Shown here: one piece after another, positions 27,241 through 35,832 of the stretch | Position numbering within the stretch: the stretch's first letter is position 1 | Layout: every line of letters starts with the position of its first letter | NCBI GenBank assembly: GCA_963742875.1 | Contig: CAVUNO010000017.1 | Location: forward strand, 372,001-436,000 | Direction: 5' to 3' | DNA from: Bog-532 sp963742875 | GTDB taxonomy: Bacteria > Actinomycetota > Actinomycetes > Streptosporangiales > Streptosporangiaceae | Length of the DNA stretch: 64,000 nucleotides | Position numbers and translations under genes: made by a program | Notes under the pieces: model-generated | Databases searched by the model: none | What the model was told of the DNA's origin: nothing | The model's input: the letters and a program-made list of their open reading frames with translations, nothing else

Positions 27241-27600
27241 GGACGGCCGCGAGGGTCCGGCCCGGTTCTTCGACCGCAAGAGCGACGCCCGACCTGGGAC
27301 CAGGCCCGCCGCCTGCGCGGTGCCCGTCCCGCCGGGCCGCCGCCGCAGCCGTCGGCCGCACCGGTCACCGCCCAGCGGGTGGCCAGCAACACCGGGGTGA
27401 TCATGATCGCCGGGCAGAAGATCGCCCTGGGCCGCATCCACGCCCGCCGCATCGTCACCGTCCACGTCACCGCCGACGTCATCACCATCGACCTGGGCGG
27501 GGATGACACACGCACCGTCCGGCGGACCACCACCCAGCCGGTCCGCAGCATCAAAGCCCAGCAGCCCTCAAGGCTGCCCATGTTTCCTAGGCCAACTGGA
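27241..27600 (+). pseudogene. IS481-type transposase C-terminal fragment
   Basis: Frame reads RVASNTGVIMIAGQKIALGR then IHARRIVTVHVTADVITIDL, the beta-rich C-terminal domain seen after the catalytic core of IS481-type transposases. The DDE core is missing. Just downstream, TAGACAC occurs three times (27640-27700), perhaps the remains of the element end. Confidence 0.6.
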
Positions 27601-27745
27601 AAGCATGTCCTGGGACTGATCCGTCAACCATCACATGGGATTAGACACTAGTTGGGGTTGGGCTAGACACCGCCAGGGCGCCAGTGAGGCTAGACACTCG
27701 AGTGGCAAGAAAGGGCCCTCAGCGACGGGCAGGGGACCCGCGCGC

Positions 27746-28055
27746 CTATCCTGGCGGAGACTGCAAACGTGCGAGAACGTCTACCATGGCCGGGCTGAGA
27801 TCGGAGTGATGGTGCACGATCTTCCACCCTTCCGCTTCACGGCGGTAAATATTCGTGACGCGTTGATCAAGAGAGACGTGGTGTCCACCAAACTTAGCCT
27901 CCCGGGCCTCGGTGCCTATCTGGTATGCCAGGTCACCGACCACCCAGATCAGGGAGTCTTTGAGGCTGATTTGGCCGTCCGAGGCCATCGAGGCGACCTG
28001 CTCCCAAGGACCTCGTACCTGCTCCCAGCCAACCTCACGGCCACCTGGCCCTTGG
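27746..28055 (-). pseudogene. SnoaL-like (NTF2 fold) protein, N-terminus lost
   Basis: Minus-strand reading GREVGWEQVRGPWEQVASMA, SLIWVVGDLAYQIGTEAREA, then QRVTNIYRREAEGWKIVHHH is the second half of a SnoaL/ketosteroid-isomerase-like domain. An internal ATG at 27988 would give 80 aa. Upstream the homology ends near 28055 and the frame meets a stop, so the first helices are absent. Possibly still translated as a short protein, more likely a remnant. Confidence 0.6.
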
Positions 28056-28239
28056 TCTTCTGACCGGAGTGTCCGCAGTGGTCTCCAGGGTCAAGCTGGT
28101 GACTTCGCGTGTACGTCCGCCCGGCCGAGGATGTCCGACTCCGGCTGATCATTGACACAGTAGCTTCATCTGATGCTTGACACTGCCCGCCCCGGCATGC
28201 CCCTTGTGATGTTGTTCGCGGCGGGAGGGTGGCCGGGCC

Positions 28240-28350
28240 ATGCTCGGGGAATTGAGCGTCATGGAGCAGCGCTATCACGCGGTGATGGAGGTCCACATCC
28301 GGAGCGCCGGTCAGCGAGGTAGCCCGCCGCTACGGGGTGTCCCGGCAGGC
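28240..28350 (+). pseudogene. IS481-type transposase N-terminal fragment
   Basis: MEQRYHAVMEV followed, after a frame break, by APVSEVARRYGVSRQA is the helix-turn-helix start of an IS481-type transposase. Only about 35 residues remain. The C-terminal fragment of the same kind of protein lies upstream at 27241, so the order of the two pieces is reversed. Confidence 0.6.
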
Positions 28351-28422
28351 GCGCGTCATGCTCATCACGCCAGGACTCACACAGACCCCGTGTAGGGGAC
28401 GCCCATGCAGGCGTCGAGCGTC

Positions 28423-28794
28423 TTACCAGAGTGCTTGGACAACCGTGCCGTTGTGCAGTGTCACCACCGTGGCCTTGGCCATCCACGCCGGTACATCGGA
28501 GGACATTTCCGGCCAGTTCATCGACTCCTGCCAATGCCTGGCAATCCCGGCCGGTGACTCGTAGTACTCATCGATCACGAAGGTTGTCCTGCCGGTCGGC
28601 TCCGAGTTCGGGTCCATCGGGTTCGACAGTTCCGGGCCCTTGGAGATGGTGTAGCTCAGCAGTGCCACATCGCCCTCGCGGGGATGCCCCTTCATCCACT
28701 CGCCGTGCCTCGCGAAGAGGCGATCTCCTTCGGCCACGTCATCAGCCCCCACCGTCGCCATGATGACGAGGTGCGACTTTCCTATGTGCGACAT
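28423..28794 (-). CDS. Hypothetical 123-aa protein, dimeric barrel-like
   Basis: ATG 28794 preceded by GGAGGGGGAC. Reads HLVIMATVGADDVAEGDRLF, GDVALLSYTISKGPELSN, TTFVIDEYYESPAGIARHWQ, a strand-helix-strand order like small dimeric alpha-beta barrels (ABM/EthD type). I do not recognise a specific family and no cofactor motif is visible. It stands alone between IS remnants with its own ribosome site. Confidence 0.65.
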   Translation of the reverse strand: MSHIGKSHLVIMATVGADDVAEGDRLFARHGEWMKGHPREGDVALLSYTISKGPELSNPMDPNSEPTGRTTFVIDEYYESPAGIARHWQESMNWPEMSSDVPAWMAKATVVTLHNGTVVQALW

Positions 28795-29498
28795 GTTGAG
28801 TCCCCCTCCAAGGCGCGCGAGACGGCAACGAGACCGTCTTTCGCCGTTCGTATAGTGAAGCGGTTGCCAGGCTTGGCCGTCAAGGAGGGTTCGCCGAGAT
28901 CGGGCGAAGGCGCCCGCTCGGCGGCACCGACGGCGGATCTTTGTTCGGCGCCGATCGGAAATAAGACACAACGCCCGCAACCGCCCGGCATGACACCGGT
29001 CTCCCCAGGGCCAGCCGATGGTATCCCTCGCCTTGCGGGCCTCAACGTCGTTCGTCCTCGCGCTAGCGCGCTGCGGGCGCTCCACGTTGACCCCGCCGCG
29101 GCACCGGCGTTGACTGGCACCTATCCGGGGGAAACTGCGACAGCAGGACCAGACCGAATAAACGGTGCCGCGGTGAGGCCTATCGGCAGTATCTGGCTCA
29201 TCGGGCGATCGTCATCTCGTGATGTATACGACATGATTACATCATCACCGATGGCGTTCCTCATATCTGGCGGAAAACGGACCTCACGTTTGGCGATCGA
29301 TCAGCGCGCCTGAATTCGCCCCCAATGACCCCTCGCTTGTAAGGCAATATTGATAAGTCAATGGCCAGTACGATTCTGACTTTCTGCCAGGGTGATCAGG
29401 TGCGCTGGCGTGCGTCGCAGTTCGCGGTTGGGCAGCGCGATTGTCACCCAGTCAGTCACCCACCCCAGATATGCGGGCCCGGTTGCTGTGTATTTTAG

Positions 29499-29717
29499 TT
29501 TGACGCTTAATTGTCAGGTGAGTCTGGAAACGGATTGACGGTTAAGTGTCAGGTCATTTTTAGGCTTTGCAGGCCTGCCCCGGGAGGGGAGGTACCTGAA
29601 CGCCGTTTGTCGATTCTGCTGTCAACGATTCGTTGACAGTAACTCTGCGTAACGACCCGTTCCAAGATCAGGCATTGTACTTGGGTTATCGAACATTTTG
29701 ATGCTTAAGCGTCAAGC
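29499..29717. promoter_or_regulatory. Three TGAC-N8-GTCA palindromic boxes upstream of 29757
   Basis: TTGACGCTTAATTGTCAGGT (about 29500), TTGACGGTTAAGTGTCAGGT (29535) and TTGATGCTTAAGCGTCAAGC (29698) share a TTAA core inside TGAC/GTCA arms; the third is almost a perfect palindrome and ends 40 bases before ATG 29757. They look like operators for a dimeric regulator, or inner repeats of an old IS21-type end. Function is inferred. Confidence 0.55.
29620..29638. promoter_or_regulatory. 19-bp palindrome
   Basis: TGTCAACGATTCGTTGACA pairs completely except for the centre. It lies between the second and third TGAC-TTAA-GTCA boxes and is a plausible regulator site (GntR-like operators have similar shape). 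Confidence 0.5.
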
Positions 29718-29756
29718 CCCTTACCTCGGCCACCGGCCGCGACATACCTTAGATTC

Positions 29757-30185
29757 ATGGACGTACGTACACATGAGGACGTCGCGGCGGCGGCGGCCGC
29801 GCATAGCGAACTGGGTCACCAGTACAACGATGCCCTGGCCGAGGGGCTGATCGAAAGGATCAGCTCGGAGATCGACAAACAGGTGGACGCTCGGCTGGCG
29901 CAGCGTGGCATCCAGCCCAGCCGGGCTGCCTGGGCTAACGTCGCCATGGGCCTGGGCTCGGTCGGGCTCGGGATCGGCGCCACAGCGGTCACGTTGCATT
30001 CCTTGTCCAACACCGGCACCGCACCCAAGGCAACAGTCAATCTGGGCACATTCCATGCATCCGTCATGTCAACCACCACCTCGATCAGCACCGCCCAGGT
30101 GGTCCTTATCGTGCTGATCTGGGTTGTCATTGCGGTCGTCAACATCGCCTACGCCCGCCAAGCCACCAGGGCGTCGCGAACATAA
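29757..30185 (+). CDS. Two-helix membrane protein of unknown function
   Basis: 142 aa from ATG 29757. Acidic helical N-terminus (ALAEGLIERISSEIDKQVDA), a glycine-rich hydrophobic segment NVAMGLGSVGLGIGATAV, an extracellular Ser/Thr stretch and a C-terminal helix AQVVLIVLIWVVIAVVNIAY with a short basic tail. I do not recognise the family. A truncated duplicate lies at 18491-18762. Preceded by a notable set of palindromic sites. Confidence 0.65.
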   Translation: MDVRTHEDVAAAAAAHSELGHQYNDALAEGLIERISSEIDKQVDARLAQRGIQPSRAAWANVAMGLGSVGLGIGATAVTLHSLSNTGTAPKATVNLGTFHASVMSTTTSISTAQVVLIVLIWVVIAVVNIAYARQATRASRT

Positions 30186-30186
30186 G

Positions 30187-30290
30187 AATCGCGCAGGCCA
30201 GATTCGCGGCCTGCCCGATGAGCGAGACGACTGTGGTTCCGGTACCGGCCGCTGTCAGGCGCGAGCTCGGTCAGCAGGCCTGGGCGGTGA
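30187..30290 (-). pseudogene. Scrap of a TPR-type regulator gene
   Basis: About 100 bases match 42515-42612 of the regulator gene at 41825-43177 (LLTELAPDSGRYR is still readable) with several indels. It is part of the debris between the primase-polymerase scar and the old integrase, and supports a degraded sister of the 31.6-59.6 kb element here. Confidence 0.8.
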
Positions 30291-30826
30291 TCCTCTCGAT
30301 GCGAACGAGTTGCATGTCGGTCTATGCCGGTCGTTGGTGCAGCTCTCAAGTCTCGGTTGGTCGGATGAGGTCGGTGCTGGGCGGCAGGGTTGCTGTACCT
30401 CTATGGCCTGGCCCTCGAAGATGGTGTTGAGCGTGACGTTAGCCAGCGCGCCGTTCCCGGAACTGCCAGGTGGCGAAAGCGAGCAGTCGTAGGCTTCAGG
30501 TCATGGCGCGAGGCGGTAGAAGAGCTACCCAGCTTGACCATCTGCGTGGTCTGGCCTGACATTGTCTTCGGGGCAGAACATGCGAGTGGTGGGTAGAGCA
30601 CGGACAGGCATTTAGCGCTTATCCGCCAGGAGACAGTTGCTGGATACTGTGTCATGTGGCATGAGTGTTGGGATGACTGGGCCCAAGGCTGCCGCTCGCG
30701 CGATTCCATGCACGTTCATTGGCAAGCATCTGCGGTTCAGTAATGACGACATCACACAGATCATGACCGACGGCGCACGCCAGCCGGTGACATCACGCGC
30801 ATACCTGGTCCGGCGATAGGCGCGGC
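30291..30826. other. No gene recognised
   Basis: Short frames only. None shows domain-like sequence or a ribosome site. Confidence 0.5.
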
Positions 30827-31558
30827 CATGGCGGCAGCGGACGGTACATCTTCCTCAGCCCGGACGGCACCCACTACCGGCGCAGCAACTACGCCCGGCG
30901 AGTCTTCCGGCCAGCGTGCGACGGCCGATACCTGTCAGCGGCCAGCCGCCCTAGCTGGCTGGTAATCATCAACGCAGCAAACTGGCCCGGTGTCCCGATC
31001 ACGTCCTGGCCCCCGGCGATCCCGGGACAGCCATTTATACCACCAGCAGGAAAAGGCATCCCCCGGCTCGTCGCTGGGAATCGGGCAGGGCACTGCCCAG
31101 ACTGCGGGCACGCGACCAGGCTGCGCCTCGACGAAAACACCGTTGCCCACAAGGCAGGCGACGACCATTGCCCCGGCAGCGGGAAACGACCCACCGGCGA
31201 CCCGTCCCTTGCGTGCTGGCTGCCCATCAAGGAGGGGCTGACTCCGCACGGTCTGCGGCACAGCCACAAGACCTGGATGGCCGAAGACGGCATCCTCGAG
31301 ATCCTCGCCGAGCAACGTCTTGGTCATGAAGTCCCCGGCATGCGCGGCCTCTACGCGCACGTATCACAGCGGATGCGCGGCGAACTGACCGCTGCCCTTC
31401 AGGCCTGCTGGGATCAATCCCTGCGCGATCGTGCCGTTCTCGCCGCGCACTCCCCCGTCCCACTGCTGGACGCTCTGCTCGCCTCTCACCGGCCACCGGA
31501 AGTTGATCTCCCAAATTCCTCCCCACATGAAGAAGGGCCTCACCCACAGGTGGGATGA
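30827..31558 (+). pseudogene. Tyrosine recombinase remnant (older integrase), 5'-truncated
   Basis: One frame is open throughout: GRYIFLSPDGTHYRRSNYAR, a CPDCGHATRLRL...HCPGSG zinc-ribbon-like insertion, then GLTPHGLRHSHKTWMAEDGI with the HxxR box, QRLGHEVPGMRGLYAHVS with the catalytic His and Tyr, and a C-terminal tail. The core-binding N-terminal half and the first catalytic Arg are missing. It ends 36 bases before the tRNA-Val repeat at 31594. It is not closely related to the intact integrase at 58195, although both point to the same attachment site. Confidence 0.85.
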
Positions 31559-31593
31559 GGCCGACCCGATGAGGGTTTGACCAGGCTGAACGT

Positions 31594-31639
31594 TGGTGGG
31601 CGATACTGGGATCGAACCAGTGACCTCCTCGGTGTGAAC
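31594..31639. repeat. attL-type repeat: 46-bp copy of the tRNA-Val 3' end
   Basis: Identical over 46 bases to 59608-59653, in direct orientation. It covers the 3' part of tRNA-Val from CCA through the T-arm to the anticodon loop. After 31639 the two diverge, so this is not a tRNA gene but the far attachment site of an element integrated into tRNA-Val. Confidence 0.92.
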
Positions 31640-32171
31640 TATCGGCACTCCTTGCGAAATAGGTTTTTTAGCAGGTCAGACAGTCCACGGATGTCCAAGC
31701 AAGTCCGCCTGAACGTACCTGCGTTGCGGTACTCAACTGCTGTACAGCAGGACCACCTGGCGGCCGTGGCGGCCCGGTCGTCGACTCGTTGCCTCGTCGA
31801 CTTCGTTCCGCGTCCTAGAAGCCGGGGTCACTGCCCTCTTCCTTACCATGGGACGCAGCTACCAGGCCGTGACCTGGCAGGACACCACGCGGCTAGCCGA
31901 TCTGGGCACGTATAGGGCCTGATCAAGCGATCAGAGCCAACCTGTGACGGCCTCTGGCCGCCGCCCCTCATCATCTACCCCGCCGACGCCGGGACGCCCA
32001 AGTGCGAGCGTTTCAGCCACGCCACGGGGCCGGCCTCTTCGTCCGGAGCGGACGGTGGAATACGATTTCGATCCGGGTGAGGCTCCCCTTGGTGATCTGT
32101 TCACCGCCTACGAGGACAGCTTCTCCGCTGTATGGGCGAGAGCTGGACTCCAGGCGTGGTAGGCAAGGGGT
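31640..32171. other. Element left border, no clear gene
   Basis: Frames here lack start sites and conserved blocks. One + frame ends YDFDPGEAPLGDLFTAYEDS ... ARAGLQAW at 32162, possibly the end of a decayed gene, just before the next start. Confidence 0.45.
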
Positions 32172-32450
32172 ATGCCGAGCAGGACGCCGACTGAGGAAGC
32201 CGCGTACGCCCTCGACCGCAGGAAAGCCAGAAGTGACCTTAAGCCCGAGGTGCAGGCTGCCTATGATCGGCTGGCTGAACAGCGGGTGATAGGGAACGCG
32301 AACGCAGATCAGGCCGTGCGCATCAAGGCATGGTGGACAAGCGTCATGGAAACCATTACCAGCGCCGGGGGTATAGGCAAGGCGCTGAGCCTGGCGGAGC
32401 CGGGGGGATTCTATGAAGACCTGCTCTGGGTCCTGCTGGACCTAGACTAG
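32172..32450 (+). CDS. Hypothetical 92-aa protein
   Basis: ATG 32172 after CAAGGGG. Hydrophilic, mostly helical (EEAAYALDRRKARSDLKPEV; VRIKAWWTSVMETITSAGGI; GFYEDLLWVLLDLD). No family recognised. Codon use fits a real gene, and it ends with a clean stop 670 bases before the AT-rich DUF4062 gene. Confidence 0.5.
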   Translation: MPSRTPTEEAAYALDRRKARSDLKPEVQAAYDRLAEQRVIGNANADQAVRIKAWWTSVMETITSAGGIGKALSLAEPGGFYEDLLWVLLDLD

Positions 32451-33124
32451 GCCAGGTTCCCTGTCGCGGTGCGTGGAGACGGCCGCCCGCTCACGTCGAC
32501 GGAGATCTCCAGGGTTGAAGTGGTGGTAACGCACTCGATGTTTCCGCGACAAGCTGTCACGCTGGGCGCGGGACGTCGGGCAGGCCACCAGTAAGCGGCA
32601 GCCCCCGAGTACCGGAAATCGTCACCGGCCCCTCAGCCAGGATGCCAAGCCCAGCCAGGTCCCGGCGACTGCTCGGCGAGACGTTGGCTGGTCCACGTTC
32701 GGTCCGCAGATTCCCAAGCGTCCGATTTTCAGGAGGCTTTGCACGTCCATGAGTGTCCGTCACAAGCCGCCCGAGCGGGCGATACGCCGCTCCGGCTCCC
32801 CTTGGCGTCCACCTTCAGCGCCACGTTTCCACAGCCATTGTTAGCACGGCGTTAGCAAGATCGGCAGTCGGTGCCCCTAGTTCGTTCCGGTTGCTGCTGT
32901 CAGCATGGTCTGCCTGAAACTTGACAACTCAAGAGCGTGAACGTGGGCGGAGGATCCGAGCCATCCTGTCGAGGCAGCCGCAACTGACTCACGGCCCACG
33001 CCGCATGGACCTCGGATGCGTCGTCCTGCTCGACGCAGCTCCCGCTCGTTCGGCTCGCGTACGATCAGACTGGTTCTGTCCGGACCGCCTGAGCGTTTGA
33101 CATGCGCATATTTGGGAATTATAT
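32451..33124. other. Non-coding stretch with a repeat shared with 34.5 kb
   Basis: No convincing gene. At about 32795-32868 a block (CATTGTTAGCACGGCGTTAG core) is similar to 34523-34588 on the other side of the DUF4062 gene. On the minus strand it reads like a gene end (DLANAVLTMAVETWR then stop). Confidence 0.5.
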
Positions 33125-34588
33125 ATGACATACAAAGCCAGCGTCTTTCGGCTGTTTGTTGCATCGCCCGGTGACGTCCATGCTGAACGTCAGGCCATTG
33201 TCAAAAGAGTTCATCAGTGGAACGATCTGAACTCGCATGAGAGGAAAGTCGTTGTGCTACCCGTTCTTTGGGAAACTCATTCTACTCCTGAGCTAGGCGA
33301 AGGTCCTCAGGCCATAATTAACCGGCAGCTAGCCGATCAGTGCGATTTTGTGGTGAGCGTTTTTTCCACGAGAATGGGAACCCCGACGCAGAATGCTGAA
33401 AGCGGAACTGCGGAAGAAATTGATCGTGCAGGAAACGCAGGGAAGCCGATCATGCTTTACTTTTCTAACTCTCCTGTGCATCCTGATGAGATAGACCCTG
33501 ACCAGCTCGTACGTGTCAGGGAATTTAAAGCAAGGACTTATCCCCGCGGCCTAGTTGAGAATTATGATTCTCTTGAAGAATTTAGTGATAAATTTGCACG
33601 GCAGCTGGCCCAAACGATGAAGAATATGATTGACAATGAGGCTCAACTTGAATCAATACAGAGCGAGCTACCCGCAGGTATTCCTATTATAATCGCCTTG
33701 GCTCAAGGCCAGCCTCCTGAGGTGCTTCCATCACCAGCTACCCTTAAAATTCGAAATGTTGAGTGCACTAACAAGGAGGAAATCCCGGACTATGAAGAGC
33801 CGCCCTCACTCCCCGCATCGAAAGCTGATGGCAGCGTCCTTACATATGTTACGACCTTTACCTCAGGAACAAATAAAAACTATTACAGGGATTTGGTTGA
33901 ATACTATTGTAAGTTTCAGCGATTTCAATTTCTATGTTTTGCCATAGAGAATCCTGATGTTGACGTTTTGCGGGATCTACATTTTGAAATTAAAGTAGAA
34001 AACGCCAGCGAGCGGTCTGTCTTGCTATTTTCGAGTGATGTCCCAACGGTCCCGCAAACGCAAGTGCAGTACGGTACGCTAAATTACAGTTGGGCAAATT
34101 ATACGCTGCAGTCCCCTTCGGGTTCATCTCAGCTATCATCTGCGGGTCGAGAGATAGAGCTTGGCGATGACGGTTCTCGTATGAATCTTGAATTGCCGGT
34201 ACTTCAACCTAAGCGTACTGTCTATTCGAATAACAGCTTTTATCTAGGCGCGACGGAATCAACGACTGTTACCCTCAATTCGATCATTTACTCTAGCTCA
34301 GCCCCGCCAACTTCTCGTGAAATCGAACTTTGCCTGCAAATGGTAAATGAGGAAATTACTTATCAGGAAATTCTTCTTATCTTTGGTATTGACCTTTCCT
34401 GAGAGCCTGGCAAGGCTCAATGATTGTTGAGTAGTTGCCCTGTGGATCGTCCTGATCCGTAGCAGGATCAAGACCGTCCCCAGCGGTCCGGACAGGTCTT
34501 CATGTCTTGGTCGGCTGCACTCTGGCTCCGATGGCGTCCAGCGCCATCCCGCACCGTTGTTAGCAACTGCGTTAGCAGGATCGGCAGC
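32795..34588. repeat. Related flanking repeats around the DUF4062 gene
   Basis: 32795-32868 and 34523-34588 are imperfect direct repeats: GGCTCC, a shared GGCGTCCA, TTGTTAGCA, GCGTTAGCA and GATCGGCAG in the same order and nearly the same spacing. They enclose the AT-rich 33.1-34.4 kb gene, as expected if it arrived as a cassette or a duplication. Confidence 0.55.
33125..34402 (+). CDS. DUF4062 (TIR/SLOG-like fold) protein, AT-rich
   Basis: 425 aa. N-terminal 160 residues are a DUF4062 domain: SVFRLFVASPGDVHAERQAI, VVVLPVLWETHSTPELGEGP, QCDFVVSVFSTRMGTPTQNA, AGKPIMLYFSNSPVHP. This fold is related to TIR/nucleoside-processing domains and is common in defence NTPases. The C-terminal 260 residues have no family I recognise (beta-rich, LHFEIKVENASERSVLLFSS). 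Strikingly AT-rich compared with its neighbours, with rare codons such as TTA and ATA, so recently acquired. No ribosome site is visible before ATG 33125. A sensor or effector in phage defence is plausible but inferred. Confidence 0.7.
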   Translation: MTYKASVFRLFVASPGDVHAERQAIVKRVHQWNDLNSHERKVVVLPVLWETHSTPELGEGPQAIINRQLADQCDFVVSVFSTRMGTPTQNAESGTAEEIDRAGNAGKPIMLYFSNSPVHPDEIDPDQLVRVREFKARTYPRGLVENYDSLEEFSDKFARQLAQTMKNMIDNEAQLESIQSELPAGIPIIIALAQGQPPEVLPSPATLKIRNVECTNKEEIPDYEEPPSLPASKADGSVLTYVTTFTSGTNKNYYRDLVEYYCKFQRFQFLCFAIENPDVDVLRDLHFEIKVENASERSVLLFSSDVPTVPQTQVQYGTLNYSWANYTLQSPSGSSQLSSAGREIELGDDGSRMNLELPVLQPKRTVYSNNSFYLGATESTTVTLNSIIYSSSAPPTSREIELCLQMVNEEITYQEILLIFGIDLS

Positions 34589-34994
34589 CGTGATCCTCGC
34601 GTGATCCTCTGCTTGCAAAATACACCCAAATTGTCGGGAACGCTCGCTCACCTGGGACTGCGCCACGGGAGCATCCGCTGGGATCGGCATGCGTCGGGTC
34701 CCGTTGTGGTCAAGCCTGGTGGTCAGGGCCATCGCGTAGCTGTGTCTGTCTGCTGCGCCGGACGGGACCTCTCAAGTCACCATCACCGATATATCTTAGT
34801 CCACCCGTGGAGCATCGAGTTTGTAAATCGTCCGGAACGTGATCAGGTTGACACCTGATACCCAAAGTAGCACTAGACACTGGTTCGTTACTTAATTAAG
34901 ATAGTACCATCTAATGACAAAATGAGATGATCCGGCGTCGTTTAACGATAGTCATACGATCGGCGCAAAATCAATAACAGGAGACCCTTACTGG
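34403..34994. other. Intergenic between cargo genes
   Basis: Holds the right repeat of the DUF4062 flank (34523-34588). From 34850 to 34980 it is AT-rich and probably the promoter of the 34995 gene, which has CAGGAGA before its ATG. Confidence 0.5.
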
Positions 34995-35822
34995 ATGAGC
35001 AGCCGATCGCTCCAGCGACCTATAAGTCGCTACGCCCGGGCCGCCGAACGGAGGGATACAGTGCCCGTGTATATTAAGACCGTGCGGTCCCAAGCGCTCT
35101 CAAAGCCACCAGTTCGCCATAGTCACCTACACGGCTACTATGAGTGGAAATCCAAATCTGCCCCACCGGGTAGAAGGTTTGAGCCCATAGAGGAACGGGT
35201 GCTTGAGCCGACCGTTAGGGAGCTAGCTTCTCGCCTCCCTGGTAGCAGTTCAGGCGTCCTAGCCACGGCTGAGTTTGCAGGTCCAGTCGGCATAGCAGAT
35301 CTTGTGGCGGTAACGCGAGCTCAGGAGAGACTCGAAGAGCGCCTTCGGCTGGGTATACCGCCTCTCAGCAGACTTGCAGATACCTCAGTGGTTGCCGCAG
35401 TAGCGGTCCGACGGGCAACGACAGCTTCATCTGTATCGAAGGCGCTCGGCGTTTCTGAGGTGCAAGCTACTCGCCGTCTACGTCAATTGAGCGATGCGGG
35501 CGTTCTGAGCCAGAATGGAAATGGCTATCTCCGGAATCCGGTATTCATCCCTATCGGTCACATGTACGCCTTCGAGGCGAAGGTCTCAGACTGGCGTCAG
35601 GCGATTGCCCAAGCAATGCGCTACGCTCGATGGGCGGATGCAGCAGGAATAGTGCTGCTCAGGCCTCCGAAGGACCTGGAAAGCCTCAAAGTTCACGCAA
35701 GAGCACTGCGTATTGGCGTCGCCGTGGAAAATCGTTGGCTGATCCGACCTGTGCTCCAACGCGTCTCCCCGGGTTTGCGGTTGCTTTCGTCAGAGATGTT
35801 CGTAGCGGCGCTAATTAAGTAG
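34995..35822 (+). CDS. Winged-helix plus PD-(D/E)XK-like protein
   Basis: 275 aa, ATG with CAGGAGA 10 bases upstream. The middle is a winged helix (SSVSKALGVSEVQATRRLRQ, LSDAGVLSQNGNGYLRNPVF). The C-terminus reads HMYAFEAKVSDWRQAIAQAM, RYARWADAAGIVLLRPPKDL: an E-x-K followed by a Q-A-x-R-Y helix as in restriction-endonuclease-fold proteins. The N-terminal third may contain the matching acidic residue (GPVGIADLVAV). Could be a DNA-binding nuclease or a regulator. It converges on the kinase operon with only 10 bases between the stops. Confidence 0.6.
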   Translation: MSSRSLQRPISRYARAAERRDTVPVYIKTVRSQALSKPPVRHSHLHGYYEWKSKSAPPGRRFEPIEERVLEPTVRELASRLPGSSSGVLATAEFAGPVGIADLVAVTRAQERLEERLRLGIPPLSRLADTSVVAAVAVRRATTASSVSKALGVSEVQATRRLRQLSDAGVLSQNGNGYLRNPVFIPIGHMYAFEAKVSDWRQAIAQAMRYARWADAAGIVLLRPPKDLESLKVHARALRIGVAVENRWLIRPVLQRVSPGLRLLSSEMFVAALIK

Positions 35823-35832
35823 TGTCGGTCAT

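Larger units (their letters stand above)
28795..29756. other. Long non-coding stretch with palindromic boxes
   Basis: No protein-like frame over 960 bases. From 29200 it becomes AT-richer. The interesting part is 29499-29717, which holds three related palindromes and one long palindrome, listed separately. Confidence 0.55.

Noticed and set aside
31594..31668. A second tRNA-Val gene.
   Set aside because: Only the 3' 46 bases match; the anticodon stem and acceptor 5' half are absent.
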